Shown here one piece after another: positions 1 through 6,139 of a stretch of DNA of 7,653 nt (its first letter is position 1; each line of letters starts with the position of its first letter). Location of the stretch: positions 1 to 7,653 of the forward strand of contig CAADXT010000165.1 in assembly GCA_900753095.1 (NCBI GenBank). The letters are read 5' to 3'. Position numbers and translations under genes: made by a program. This DNA comes from Eggerthellaceae bacterium (lineage in GTDB: Bacteria > Actinomycetota > Coriobacteriia > Coriobacteriales > Eggerthellaceae). The notes under the pieces are model-generated. The model worked only from the letters and a program-made list of their open reading frames with translations. It did not search any database and had not been told where the DNA came from.

Positions 1-1
1 A

Positions 2-214
2 ATCGGAGGCACGCGCAGCAACACCCTGATGATCGGCGACCAGCTCTCAACCGATGTTCTCGGCGCCCACCTTGCCGGTATGAGGGCGTATTTGGTGTGT
101 CCCCTGGTTGAAGAGGATTTGAAGCACACGATGCTCGTCCGCTCGATAGAGCGCGCGTTCATCGCGAACAAGGAGCCGGAAGGGGTGCCCGCATGCGAAA
201 CCTCACGTTCCTAG
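2..214 (+). CDS. yqeG: YqeG-family HAD phosphatase, C-terminal part (5' end outside window)
   Basis: Only the last 70 residues are visible; the open frame already runs at the window edge. Residues 9-21 of the visible part read LMIGDQLSTDVLG, the hallmark of YqeG-type HAD-IIIA phosphatases (usually GDQ-x-x-TD-x-x-GG). Its acidic residues are the late HAD motif that holds Mg2+. It is followed by AGMRAYLVCPL, matching the usual AG-x-x-x-x-LV-x-P strand, and by a basic/acidic helix containing RSIERAF. Family members are cytosolic phosphatases whose substrate is not well settled; YqeG is often encoded next to shikimate genes or yqeH. The stop lies 22 bases inside the next gene, so the two are probably translationally coupled. 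The family call is fairly sure. The substrate and the N-terminal nucleophile motif (DxDxT/V) cannot be seen here. Confidence 0.85.
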   Translation: MGGTRSNTLMIGDQLSTDVLGAHLAGMRAYLVCPLVEEDLKHTMLVRSIERAFIANKEPEGVPACETSRS

Positions 215-1020
215 CAACGCCTGGCGCGAAACCGCTGGCCCAGCGTTTTCGCCGCTCGTTCATGGAGAAAACCGCATCATGGAGTGTGGTGGTGGAGGAG
301 TGCGCCTCGCGCAGCGAGGCGGCGGCGTTGCTTTCCGCGAAGAAGAGCCATGCATTTGCCGTATCGCCCCCCTTTCGCAGCGCGGTGTTCGAGGCTGGGC
401 AGGCGAAAGGGGCTTCTGCGCGCTTGGCTCAGGGGGCTGATATCCTGTACCGCGGCGGAAAGAGCACCCTTGCCATCAGCCAGCTTGCCCGCACGGCAAT
501 CGATGAGATGGAGCAGCGCTTCTTGCCCCTGTACGGAGCGAAGGCGGTGGTTTTGGGCTCGGGGAGCGCTGCGCTTGATGTGGTGTACGAATGCGCTCGT
601 GCAGGCGTAAGCGAGATTGCGCTTCTGGGCCGCGAAAAGGAGCGTGCGCGCAACAACCTCGAAGCCTTCTTGGAAGCTTTCGGCAGGGAGCGCACGCAGA
701 TCATCGACACCGAGCAGAAGCGTGAGGGCCACCTTTCCGCCACGCGTGCCTACGACAATGCCTCGTTCCTCTTCGGAACCGTTGCCGCATCTTCGCGCAT
801 TGCCGCTGCCGACTTGGTGTTCTGCGTTGAGGCCTTCGAAGGGGTGGATGTCTCGTTTTCCTCCCATCAGATCGTGTGCGACCTTTACGGTGAGACCTCG
901 CAATATGCCGACGCCGCACGCGCGTCAGGATGCGAGTTCCTTTCCGCCGGCGACGTTATGGGCGCGTGGGGCTCATCGTGCGCCGAATTGCTGGTGGAGT
1001 TCGGTCGCGCCGAACTGTAG
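193..1020 (+). CDS. Degenerate shikimate dehydrogenase (AroE)-like protein, probable loss of catalytic residues
   Basis: 275 residues, the usual AroE length. ATG 193 is preceded at 7 bases by GGAAGGGG (178-185) and overlaps yqeG by 22 bases. The C-terminal half looks like the AroE Rossmann domain: AKAVVLGSGSAALDVV (116-131) replaces the GAGGAARAV loop, LLGRE (144-148) replaces the NRT cofactor strand, and VCDLYGETSQYADAARASGCEFL (228-250) follows the usual vvDlvY-P-x-x-T-x-x-L-x-x-A-x-x-x-G pattern. The N-terminal half is badly diverged. The NVT-x-P-x-K motif reads AVSPPFR (56-62), so the catalytic Lys is Arg. The GAVNT and NTD-G segments read GADIL (81-85) and KSTLAISQ (90-97), with no catalytic Asp. 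The shikimate-binding SKS near the N-terminus and the late ML-x-x-Q Gln are also missing. The fold assignment comes from my own alignment by eye. It may be a pseudoenzyme, a paralogue with another substrate, or a regulator of the adjacent pathway. The frame is intact, which argues against a pseudogene. Confidence 0.72.
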   Translation: MRNLTFLATPGAKPLAQRFRRSFMEKTASWSVVVEECASRSEAAALLSAKKSHAFAVSPPFRSAVFEAGQAKGASARLAQGADILYRGGKSTLAISQLARTAIDEMEQRFLPLYGAKAVVLGSGSAALDVVYECARAGVSEIALLGREKERARNNLEAFLEAFGRERTQIIDTEQKREGHLSATRAYDNASFLFGTVAASSRIAAADLVFCVEAFEGVDVSFSSHQIVCDLYGETSQYADAARASGCEFLSAGDVMGAWGSSCAELLVEFGRAEL

Positions 1021-1069
1021 CACGCTCACGCTTTCGCCTTCGCTTTATCGCGATGGAGTGCGCTTGTTT

Positions 1070-1078
1070 TGCTAAAAT
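1070..1078 (+). promoter_or_regulatory. Probable extended -10 promoter for aroC-aroK-aroB
   Basis: TGC-TAAAAT at 1070-1078 matches an extended -10 element (TGn-TAtAAT, 5 of 6 in the hexamer). It lies about 40 bases before the aroC ATG, in the AT-richer part of a 97-base gap. No good -35 is present 16-18 bases upstream, which is tolerable for an extended -10. It would allow the three aro genes to be transcribed apart from yqeG and the AroE-like gene. Read-through from upstream is also possible, since I see no convincing terminator in the gap. Confidence 0.45.
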
Positions 1079-1117
1079 CGGGTATTGATTTATCTAGCAT
1101 CGAATAAGGGATACAGC

Positions 1118-2290
1118 ATGGACTACATAACAGCAGGTGAAAGCCACGGTCCGGTTCTTACGGCCATTGTTTCGGGCGTTCCTGCAGGATTGTCTATTTC
1201 CGAAAAGGGGATCAACGCCGACCTTGCTCGCCGTCAGAGCGGCTATGGGCGCGGCGGCAGGCAGGCCATCGAGAAGGACACCGTTTCGGTTACCTCCGGT
1301 GTGCGCTTCGGGCAGACCATCGGCTCTCCGGTAACGCTTTCCGTTGTGAACCGCGACTGGGCCAACTGGACCGAGCGCATGTCGGTGTTCGGCGAGCCCC
1401 CGCAAGATCTGGTACGCGAGGTAACCCCTCGTCCGGGTCATGCCGACCTGCTGGGCGTTCTGAAGAACGACATGGACGACTGCCGCAACATTCTTGAGCG
1501 TTCCAGCGCCCGCGAAACCACCATGCGCGTTGCCGCAGCGGGCATTGCGCGAGAGTTCTTGGCTGAGCTGGGCGTTGAGATCTATTCCTACGTCGTCTCC
1601 ATCGGCGATGCCGTTATGGAGGAAGATGATCCGATGGGTGCAGCCACCACCTACACTCCGCTCGACATCGAGATGAGCGAGGTGCGCTGCCCGAGCGCTG
1701 AGGCGTCCGAGCGCATGATGGCCGCAATCGACGAGGCAAAGGCGGCGGGAGACACCCTTGGCGGCGTGTTCCGCGTTGTGGTGACGGGCCTTCTTCCCGC
1801 TGTGGGCGGCTACGAGACCCCTACCGATCGCCTTACCTCAAAGCTGGGCGGGGCGCTTTTCTCGATTCCCGCTATCAAGGGCGTTGAGTTCGGCATCGGC
1901 TTCGAGACCACGCGCCGTCCCGGCAGCCAGGTGCACGACGAGATCATCCTCGATGAGGCGGAAGGCTTCGTGCGCGGCTCCAACAACGCGGGCGGCCTGG
2001 AAGGGGGCATGACCACGGGCATGCCGCTGGTGGTTACCGTGGGCATGAAGCCCATTGCCACGCTTACCACGCCGTTGAACACGGTGAACCTCGATACGCT
2101 CGAGGTTGCCGAGGCCTCGAAGGAGCGCAGCGACACCTGCGCCGTTCCCGCTGCGGCGGTTGTGGCGGAATCAGAGGTTGCGCTGGTGCTTGCCGATGCG
2201 TACCTGAAGAAGTTCGGCTGCGACAACATGACCGACATCAAGCAGAATATCGCATCCTACAAAGAACGTATCAAGACGATGTCCCGCTAG
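1118..2290 (+). CDS. aroC: Chorismate synthase
   Basis: Converts 5-enolpyruvylshikimate-3-phosphate to chorismate with reduced FMN in the cytosol, the last step of the shikimate pathway. The 390 residues fit the family's usual 360-400. Family signatures run in order: AGESHG (6-11, His10), RRQSGYGRG (38-46), RPGHAD (105-110, His108), the ERSSARETTMRVAAAGIA stretch around residues 130-147, the SNNAGGLEGGMTTG FMN/substrate loop in the C-terminal third, and RSDTCAVPAAAVVAESEVAL near the end. His10 and His108 correspond to the two catalytic histidines. ATG 1118 is chosen because AAGGG (1106-1110) sits 7 bases upstream and the protein then begins directly with the conserved MDYITAGESHG. An in-frame TTG at 1085 would add 11 unconserved residues. 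aroK follows after 23 bases, so this is the first gene of an aroC-aroK-aroB unit. The SNG often found in the late loop reads TTG here, a mild variation. Confidence 0.97.
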   Translation: MDYITAGESHGPVLTAIVSGVPAGLSISEKGINADLARRQSGYGRGGRQAIEKDTVSVTSGVRFGQTIGSPVTLSVVNRDWANWTERMSVFGEPPQDLVREVTPRPGHADLLGVLKNDMDDCRNILERSSARETTMRVAAAGIAREFLAELGVEIYSYVVSIGDAVMEEDDPMGAATTYTPLDIEMSEVRCPSAEASERMMAAIDEAKAAGDTLGGVFRVVVTGLLPAVGGYETPTDRLTSKLGGALFSIPAIKGVEFGIGFETTRRPGSQVHDEIILDEAEGFVRGSNNAGGLEGGMTTGMPLVVTVGMKPIATLTTPLNTVNLDTLEVAEASKERSDTCAVPAAAVVAESEVALVLADAYLKKFGCDNMTDIKQNIASYKERIKTMSR

Positions 2291-2313
2291 GGCTCGTCCA
2301 TTAGGAGCTTTCC

Positions 2314-2880
2314 ATGACAGCAAACAAACCAAAGCATGCAGGCCAGTTCTACCTCACCAAGCCGGTGTTCTTCATCGGGTTCATGGGCGCGGGCAAAACC
2401 AGCATCTCCCAGCAGATCGCGGTAACGTGCGGCGTCGCCTCTATCGATGCCGACGAGTACCTTGAGCTTCGCGAAGACCGCATCATCGCCGACATCTTCG
2501 CAGAAGACGGCGAAGAGGCGTTCCGCGACATCGAGACCGACGTCCTGCGCGATTTGGCAAAGCGCTCTCCTCGTCTTATCGGCTGCGGCGGCGGCGTGGT
2601 TACCAAGCGCCCCGAGAACGCCGAGATCATGAAGGAATCGGGCTATGTGGTGTACTTGAAGGTAACGGCCGATGGCGCCGCTGCCCGTATCCCGAACACG
2701 GATTCCCGCCCTATGTTCAAGAACCTGGAAACGGCCCGCAAAACCATCGTTGAGCGCGAGCCTCAGTACGAGGCAGCCGCCAACGTTTCGGTGAACACCG
2801 AAGGCCGCACCATTCGCGAGGTTGCCGATGAAGCGGTCGATCTGCTGCTTGAGGCCGGCGTTCTGGTGAAGCAGGCATAG
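2314..2880 (+). CDS. aroK: Shikimate kinase
   Basis: Phosphorylates shikimate at the 3-hydroxyl using ATP, in the cytosol. 188 residues, slightly longer than the usual ~170 because of about 15 residues before the first strand. Walker A is GFMGAGKTS (22-30, Lys28). The DxD-type Mg/shikimate site is D46-A-D48. FRDIE (71-75) supplies the shikimate-binding Arg72. GCGGGVV (91-97) is the glycine-rich Walker B/substrate loop. The lid region is R126...RP (133-134), and EREPQYEAAA supplies the late R-x-x-x-Y motif. The start is supported by TAGGAG (2302-2307), 6 bases before ATG 2314. The gene is separated from aroB by only 3 bases, so coupled translation is likely. All residues expected of an active enzyme that I can place are present. 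Confidence 0.96.
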   Translation: MTANKPKHAGQFYLTKPVFFIGFMGAGKTSISQQIAVTCGVASIDADEYLELREDRIIADIFAEDGEEAFRDIETDVLRDLAKRSPRLIGCGGGVVTKRPENAEIMKESGYVVYLKVTADGAAARIPNTDSRPMFKNLETARKTIVEREPQYEAAANVSVNTEGRTIREVADEAVDLLLEAGVLVKQA

Positions 2881-2883
2881 AGC

Positions 2884-3981
2884 ATGGCGCGTATCGTTGT
2901 AGACATTCCGGGCGAAAAGCCTTACGACGTGGTTGTTTCGGCAGGGGAGCTTGAGCGCCTTGGCGCCGAGATGCGTGCTTTCGACGCCAACCCGAAGGCC
3001 TTGGTTGTTACTGACACCGAGGTTGCCCCGCGTTACTTGCCGCAGGCGAAAAGCTCACTTGAGCAGGCGGGATATCAGGTTTCCGTTATCACGGTGCCTG
3101 CCGGCGAGTCTGCGAAGTCGGTGGAATGCGCATCGGAGATCTGGCATGCCATGGTCGAATGCGGCTTGAACCGCGATTCGTTGGTAGTGGCGCTAGGCGG
3201 CGGGGTTGTGGGCGACCTTGCCGGCTTTACGGGCTCCACGTTCATGCGCGGCTTGCGCATCGTTCAGGTCCCCACCACGCTGCTTTCCATGGTCGACTCC
3301 TCGGTTGGCGGCAAAACCGCCATTAACCTCGAGTCGGGGAAGAACCTGGTGGGCACGTTTTGCCAGCCAACGTTGGTGTGCGCTGACGTCGCCGTGCTCT
3401 CCACACTGCCTGAGCGCGAATGGGCATGCGGGTGCGGCGAGATCGCGAAATCGGCCGTCATCGACTCGGAGGAGTTCTTCTTCTGGCTCTACGAGCGGGT
3501 TGACGAGCTGGCCGCCCGCAACCCTGAGGTGGTGAAGGAAGCGGTGCAGCGTTGCATCGTGTTCAAGGCCTCGGTGGTTGCGCGCGACCAGGAGGAAACC
3601 AAAGGCGTGCGCGAGTGCCTGAACTACGGTCATACGCTGGCCCATGCCATCGAGACCGAAGCAGGGTACGGCGTGTACTCGCACGGGCATGCGGTGGCGC
3701 AGGGCATGCGTTTCGCCGCGCGCTTGGCGGTGGCATGCAAGGGTGCCTCGATGGAGTTCGTGAAAGCCCAGGATGCTCTGCTCGATGCCCTAGGTTTGCC
3801 CGAGCTTCAGCTGAAAGCCGAACCTGAGCGCCTGCTTCATCTCATGAAGGGCGATAAGAAGGTTCGCTCCGGCAAGCTCCGCTTCGTGCTTCCCCTTGCC
3901 TGCGGCGAGTGGGAAGTGTGCGAGCTCGAAGATGAGTTCGTGCTGGAGTACTTGGAAGCTTGGCAGCGCAGCATTGCATAG
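2884..3981 (+). CDS. aroB: 3-dehydroquinate synthase
   Basis: Makes 3-dehydroquinate from DAHP, the second step of the shikimate pathway, using NAD+ and a divalent metal. 365 residues, normal length. Motifs in order: PAGESAKS (72-79), the NAD-binding GGGVVGDLAGFTGSTFMRG (105-123), VPTTLLSMVDSSVGGKTAIN (129-148, with Asp137 and Lys144), and SGKNLVGTF (151-159). The metal ligands are Glu186 in CGCGEIAKS, His250 in LNYGHTLAHAIE and His267 in SHGHAVAQGM. The last motif usually reads HGEAVA; here Glu is His, a change beside but not at the metal ligand. ATG 2884 is only 3 bases after the aroK stop and has a weak SD (AAGCAGG, 2869-2875), so translation probably depends on ribosomes leaving aroK. A terminator follows 8 bases after the stop. 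Confidence 0.96.
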   Translation: MARIVVDIPGEKPYDVVVSAGELERLGAEMRAFDANPKALVVTDTEVAPRYLPQAKSSLEQAGYQVSVITVPAGESAKSVECASEIWHAMVECGLNRDSLVVALGGGVVGDLAGFTGSTFMRGLRIVQVPTTLLSMVDSSVGGKTAINLESGKNLVGTFCQPTLVCADVAVLSTLPEREWACGCGEIAKSAVIDSEEFFFWLYERVDELAARNPEVVKEAVQRCIVFKASVVARDQEETKGVRECLNYGHTLAHAIETEAGYGVYSHGHAVAQGMRFAARLAVACKGASMEFVKAQDALLDALGLPELQLKAEPERLLHLMKGDKKVRSGKLRFVLPLACGEWEVCELEDEFVLEYLEAWQRSIA

Positions 3982-3989
3982 CTGAATCG

Positions 3990-4017
3990 GAATGGGGCTT
4001 TTAGCCTCATTCTTTTT
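3990..4017 (+). terminator. Intrinsic terminator after aroB
   Basis: A 9-base-pair stem pairs GAATGGGGC (3990-3998) with GCCTCATTC (4004-4012), with one G-T wobble. The loop is TTTTA and the stem is followed directly by TTTTT (4013-4017). It lies 8 bases past the aroB stop and should end the aroC-aroK-aroB transcript. It is separate from the larger inverted repeat that starts about 15 bases further on. Confidence 0.85.
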
Positions 4018-4031
4018 GTCGAAAGTTGTTC

Positions 4032-4249
4032 CAGGGCGCTTGGGGCGTTGCCCCTCGCACCTCGCTTTCGCTCGATTCGGTTTTCAAGGAATTGCCTTTA
4101 GATTCAGCGAAGAAATCGCGGAGATGGTTCGACGTATGGTTCAGGGCCTCCCTGAGTTTTCTGATCGAATACTTGGGGCGATTTCTGATATTCAATTCCT
4201 TGAAAACCGCGCTTCAGAGAGGTGCGAGGGGCAACGCCCCAAGCACCTG
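4032..4249. repeat. Nested long inverted repeat (about 218 bases), possible MITE-like or structured element
   Basis: This fills most of the 296-base gap between aroB and the peptidase gene. Outer arms 4038-4063 and 4219-4244 are perfect 26-base inverted copies, extended outward by CAGG/CCTG with a bulge. Middle arms 4078-4094 and 4193-4209 are perfect over 17 bases. Inner arms 4111-4119 and 4178-4186 are perfect over 9 bases. The centre is a small hairpin, TCAGGG-CCT-CCCTGA (4141-4155). All pairs share nearly the same midpoint (about 4141-4148), so the whole stretch can fold into one long imperfect hairpin or cruciform. Each outer arm also holds its own short palindrome, GGGGC-GTT-GCCCC (4042-4054) and GGGGC-AAC-GCCCC (4228-4240), so the arms could fold locally instead. 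I find no clear target-site duplication at the ends and no transposase. Short open frames across it on both strands lack SD sites and look non-coding. Confidence 0.85.
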
Positions 4250-4277
4250 AGATTATTTTCATTTTCGAGGAGGAAAG

Positions 4278-5390
4278 ATGGCACATAATCCTGATCGTTT
4301 ATTGCGCTTGCGTACCGCTATGTGCAAGAGGGAAATTGGCGTGCTCTACATTCGCGAGCTTTCGAACATCGCGTGGGCAACAGGCTTTGAGCGCGTGTTC
4401 GATGATGAGCCTGCACACGCGTTGGTGGTTGCCGATGGCGGTTGCATGCTCCATACCGATTCGCGTTATTCCGATGCGCTTGAGGCGGCGGCAGCGGGAA
4501 CGTCGATCGAGATCAGCAGCGAGCGCGTTGCGCATAGCGCCATCTTGCGAGCCGCCGTTGAAGCTGCCCAATCAGAAGGCACGGTGCGCGTGGGCATTGA
4601 GGATTCCATGCCGCTTTCCGAGTTTCGCAGCCTTGAGCGCGCTTTCGCCGATGCGCCTGTCGAGCTCGTTGAGCTCTCCGGCTTTGTCGAAGCGCTTCGC
4701 CAGGTGAAGGACGAAGCTGAAATCGCCGCCATGAAGAAGGCGCAAAGCATCACCGATACCGCGTTTGCGCAGATAGTCGAGTTCATGGAGCCGGGTATGA
4801 CCGAGCGCGAGGTGCAGCTGCAGCTTGACCGGTACCTGTTCGAGGCAGGTGCCGAAGGACTGGCATTCGGCACCATCGTGGCTTCGGGCGCCCATGCGGC
4901 ATCGCCCCATGCCATCCCAGGCGAAACGAGGCTTGCGCCGGGCGATGCGGTGGTGATGGACTTCGGCGCGCGTTACGCAGGGTACTGCTCGGATATGACG
5001 CGCACGGTGTTCGTTGGCCAACCGAACGAAGAGGTGCGTCGTGCCTATGCGGCTATCCGCCGTGCCAACGAGGAATGCGAGGCCATGCTTCGCGCGGGCC
5101 TTTCAGGGGCTGAGGTCCACAACCATGCCGAGGCGGTGCTTGAAGAGGAGGGCTTCGGTGGCGCCATGGGCCATTCCTTGGGCCATAGCGTGGGTCTCGA
5201 TATCCACGAGTCGCCGAATCTTTCGCCGCGCAACCCCGATGCGTTGAGCGCGGGCAATGTGGTTACGGTGGAGCCGGGCATCTACCTAACGGGGAAATTC
5301 GGCATGCGTCTTGAGGATTTTGGCGTGGTTCGCCAGGGCTCGTATGAGGTGTTTACGCAAAGTACCCACGAGATGATTATCATCGACTAG
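4278..5390 (+). CDS. M24B-family Xaa-Pro aminopeptidase/dipeptidase
   Basis: A cytosolic metallopeptidase that removes residues in front of proline. 370 residues, the length of the YqhT/PepQ-like proteins that are commonly encoded just before efp. The N-terminal part (about 1-135) is a creatinase-like domain with LYIRELSNIAWATGF (23-37) and the late TDSRY (60-64). The catalytic pita-bread domain follows with a dinuclear metal site: Asp228 (VMDFGA), Asp239 (CSDMTRT), His303 (LGHSVG), Glu332 (VEPGIY) and Glu346 (RLEDFG). His211 (SPHA) and His310 (DIHES) are the expected proton-transfer and substrate histidines. No signal peptide is seen. The start is fixed by AGGAGG (4268-4273) just before ATG 4278. 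I see no clear promoter between the inverted repeat and the gene, so how it is transcribed is open. Whether it prefers dipeptides or longer peptides cannot be read from sequence, so I give no gene symbol. Confidence 0.93.
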   Translation: MAHNPDRLLRLRTAMCKREIGVLYIRELSNIAWATGFERVFDDEPAHALVVADGGCMLHTDSRYSDALEAAAAGTSIEISSERVAHSAILRAAVEAAQSEGTVRVGIEDSMPLSEFRSLERAFADAPVELVELSGFVEALRQVKDEAEIAAMKKAQSITDTAFAQIVEFMEPGMTEREVQLQLDRYLFEAGAEGLAFGTIVASGAHAASPHAIPGETRLAPGDAVVMDFGARYAGYCSDMTRTVFVGQPNEEVRRAYAAIRRANEECEAMLRAGLSGAEVHNHAEAVLEEEGFGGAMGHSLGHSVGLDIHESPNLSPRNPDALSAGNVVTVEPGIYLTGKFGMRLEDFGVVRQGSYEVFTQSTHEMIIID

Positions 5391-5405
5391 CTTTCTGGGT
5401 ATAAT
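5377..5405 (+). promoter_or_regulatory. Sigma-70-type promoter of efp
   Basis: A perfect -10 TATAAT (5400-5405) lies 17 bases after TTATCA (5377-5382), which matches TTGACA at 4 of 6 positions. The -35 overlaps the last codons of the peptidase gene. Transcription would begin near 5412, leaving a leader of about 38 bases before the GTG of efp. This fits a strong housekeeping promoter for an abundant translation factor. Confidence 0.8.
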
Positions 5406-5449
5406 GTAAAGGTTATTTTTGCAACTGTTCATTTCTGAAGGAGCATAAC

Positions 5450-6010
5450 GTGGCAATCTCTACCGCCGATTTCCGTAACGGCATGTGCATCGAGTACAAC
5501 AACAAGCTCTGTGTCATCGTCGAATTCCAGCATGTAAAGCCTGGCAAGGGCGGCGCATTCGTTCGCACCAAGCTTCGCGACATCAAAACCGGTCGCGTAG
5601 TTGATTACACTTTCAACGCGGGCACCAAGTTCGATTCCGTTCGCCTGGAAACCAAGAAGATGCAGTTCCTCTACAGCGACGGCACCGACTTCAACTTCAT
5701 GGATATGTCCACCTACGATCAGCTTTCCATTCCTGCCGAGACCGTAGGCTCTGCAGCTAACTGGCTGAAGGAGAACGACGAGGCTACCCTCATGTACGCT
5801 GGCGACGAGCTCATCAGCATCGAGCCTCCTATGTTCGTAGAGCTCGAGGTTACCGAAACCGAGCCTGGCTTCAAGGGCGATACCGCAACCAACACCACCA
5901 AGCCTGCTACGCTTGAAACCGGTGTTACCATCCAGGTTCCCACCTTCGTTGAGATTGGCGACGTTCTGCAGATCGACAGCCGCGATGGCCGTTTCGTTAA
6001 GCGCGTCTAG
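5450..6010 (+). CDS. efp: Elongation factor P
   Basis: Binds between the ribosomal P and E sites and speeds peptide-bond formation at proline runs. 186 residues, the usual length. Three beta-barrel domains are expected: a KOW-like domain (about 1-65) with ISTADFRNGMCIE and the loop HVKPGKGGAFVRTKLRD (28-44); a middle OB domain holding MQFLYSDG and MYAGDELISIEPP; and a C-terminal OB domain with the conserved PGFKGDTATNTTKPATLETG and QVPTFVEIGDVLQIDSRDGRFVKRV ending. The loop-tip Lys33 corresponds to E. coli Lys34. The loop is PGKGG, unlike the PGKGP reported for many actinobacteria. GTG 5450 is chosen because AAGGAG (5438-5443) lies 6 bases before it and MAISTADFRNG is the standard family start. 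It has its own promoter upstream and a terminator downstream, so it is probably monocistronic. Confidence 0.97.
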   Translation: MAISTADFRNGMCIEYNNKLCVIVEFQHVKPGKGGAFVRTKLRDIKTGRVVDYTFNAGTKFDSVRLETKKMQFLYSDGTDFNFMDMSTYDQLSIPAETVGSAANWLKENDEATLMYAGDELISIEPPMFVELEVTETEPGFKGDTATNTTKPATLETGVTIQVPTFVEIGDVLQIDSRDGRFVKRV

Positions 6011-6040
6011 TTCTATGTGTCTTAACTGAAAACTCTTTTT

Positions 6041-6077
6041 GCAACGGGGCGCTACGGCGCCTCGTGCTTTATACTTT
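6041..6077 (+). terminator. Intrinsic terminator after efp with a cUACGg tetraloop
   Basis: The stem pairs CGGGGCGC (6045-6052) with GCGCCTCG (6057-6064), including one G-T wobble, around the loop TACG (6053-6056). It extends by GCA (6041-6043) with TGC (6065-6067), leaving A6044 bulged. C-UACG-G is a member of the unusually stable UNCG tetraloop class. A T-rich but interrupted tail (TTTATACTTTACTTT) follows, and CTCTTTTT precedes the stem. The position, 30 bases after the efp stop, fits a terminator. Confidence 0.72.
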
Positions 6078-6123
6078 ACTTTCGTTTTTAACGTGCGTTA
6101 ACTGCGCGCAATGCGTTTCGAAG

Positions 6124-6130
6124 AGGAGGT
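6124..6130 (+). promoter_or_regulatory. Strong ribosome binding site deciding a TTG start
   Basis: AGGAGGT (6124-6130) is a full match to the anti-SD and lies 9 bases before TTG 6140. The next in-frame ATG (6158) is inside the conserved MDTTIRDG segment and lacks an SD of its own, so the TTG is the likely start. The gap upstream (6078-6139) is AT-rich. It contains TATACT (6070-6075) and TTTACT/TTAACT pairs, but no promoter I would call with confidence. Confidence 0.75.
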
Positions 6131-6139
6131 GCGAAACAC

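Noticed and set aside
277..903. 208-codon minus-strand open frame opposite the AroE-like gene
   Set aside because: It is an antisense shadow with no recognisable motif, while the + strand frame fits the AroE fold and has a good SD site.
1019..1064. Possible terminator after the AroE-like gene (AGCACGCTC pairing with GAGTGCGCT)
   Set aside because: The stem has a mismatch and a wobble, the loop is 28 bases, and only TTGTTTT follows. This is too weak to call.
1085..1117. TTG at 1085 as the aroC start
   Set aside because: It adds 11 unconserved residues and has no SD, whereas ATG 1118 has AAGGG at 7 bases and begins at the conserved MDYITAGESHG.
4032..4249. CRISPR array or intact insertion sequence in the gap
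   Set aside because: The repeats are inverted, not direct and regularly spaced, and no transposase frame is present.
4026..4286. Short open frames on both strands across the inverted repeat, each containing AWGVAPRTSL
   Set aside because: The shared peptide simply results from the same DNA in the two inverted arms. No SD sites or other coding signs are present.
6039..6075. Promoter made of TTGCAA (6039-6044) and TATACT (6070-6075)
   Set aside because: The spacing is 25 bases, far from 17, and both elements overlap the efp terminator hairpin and tail.
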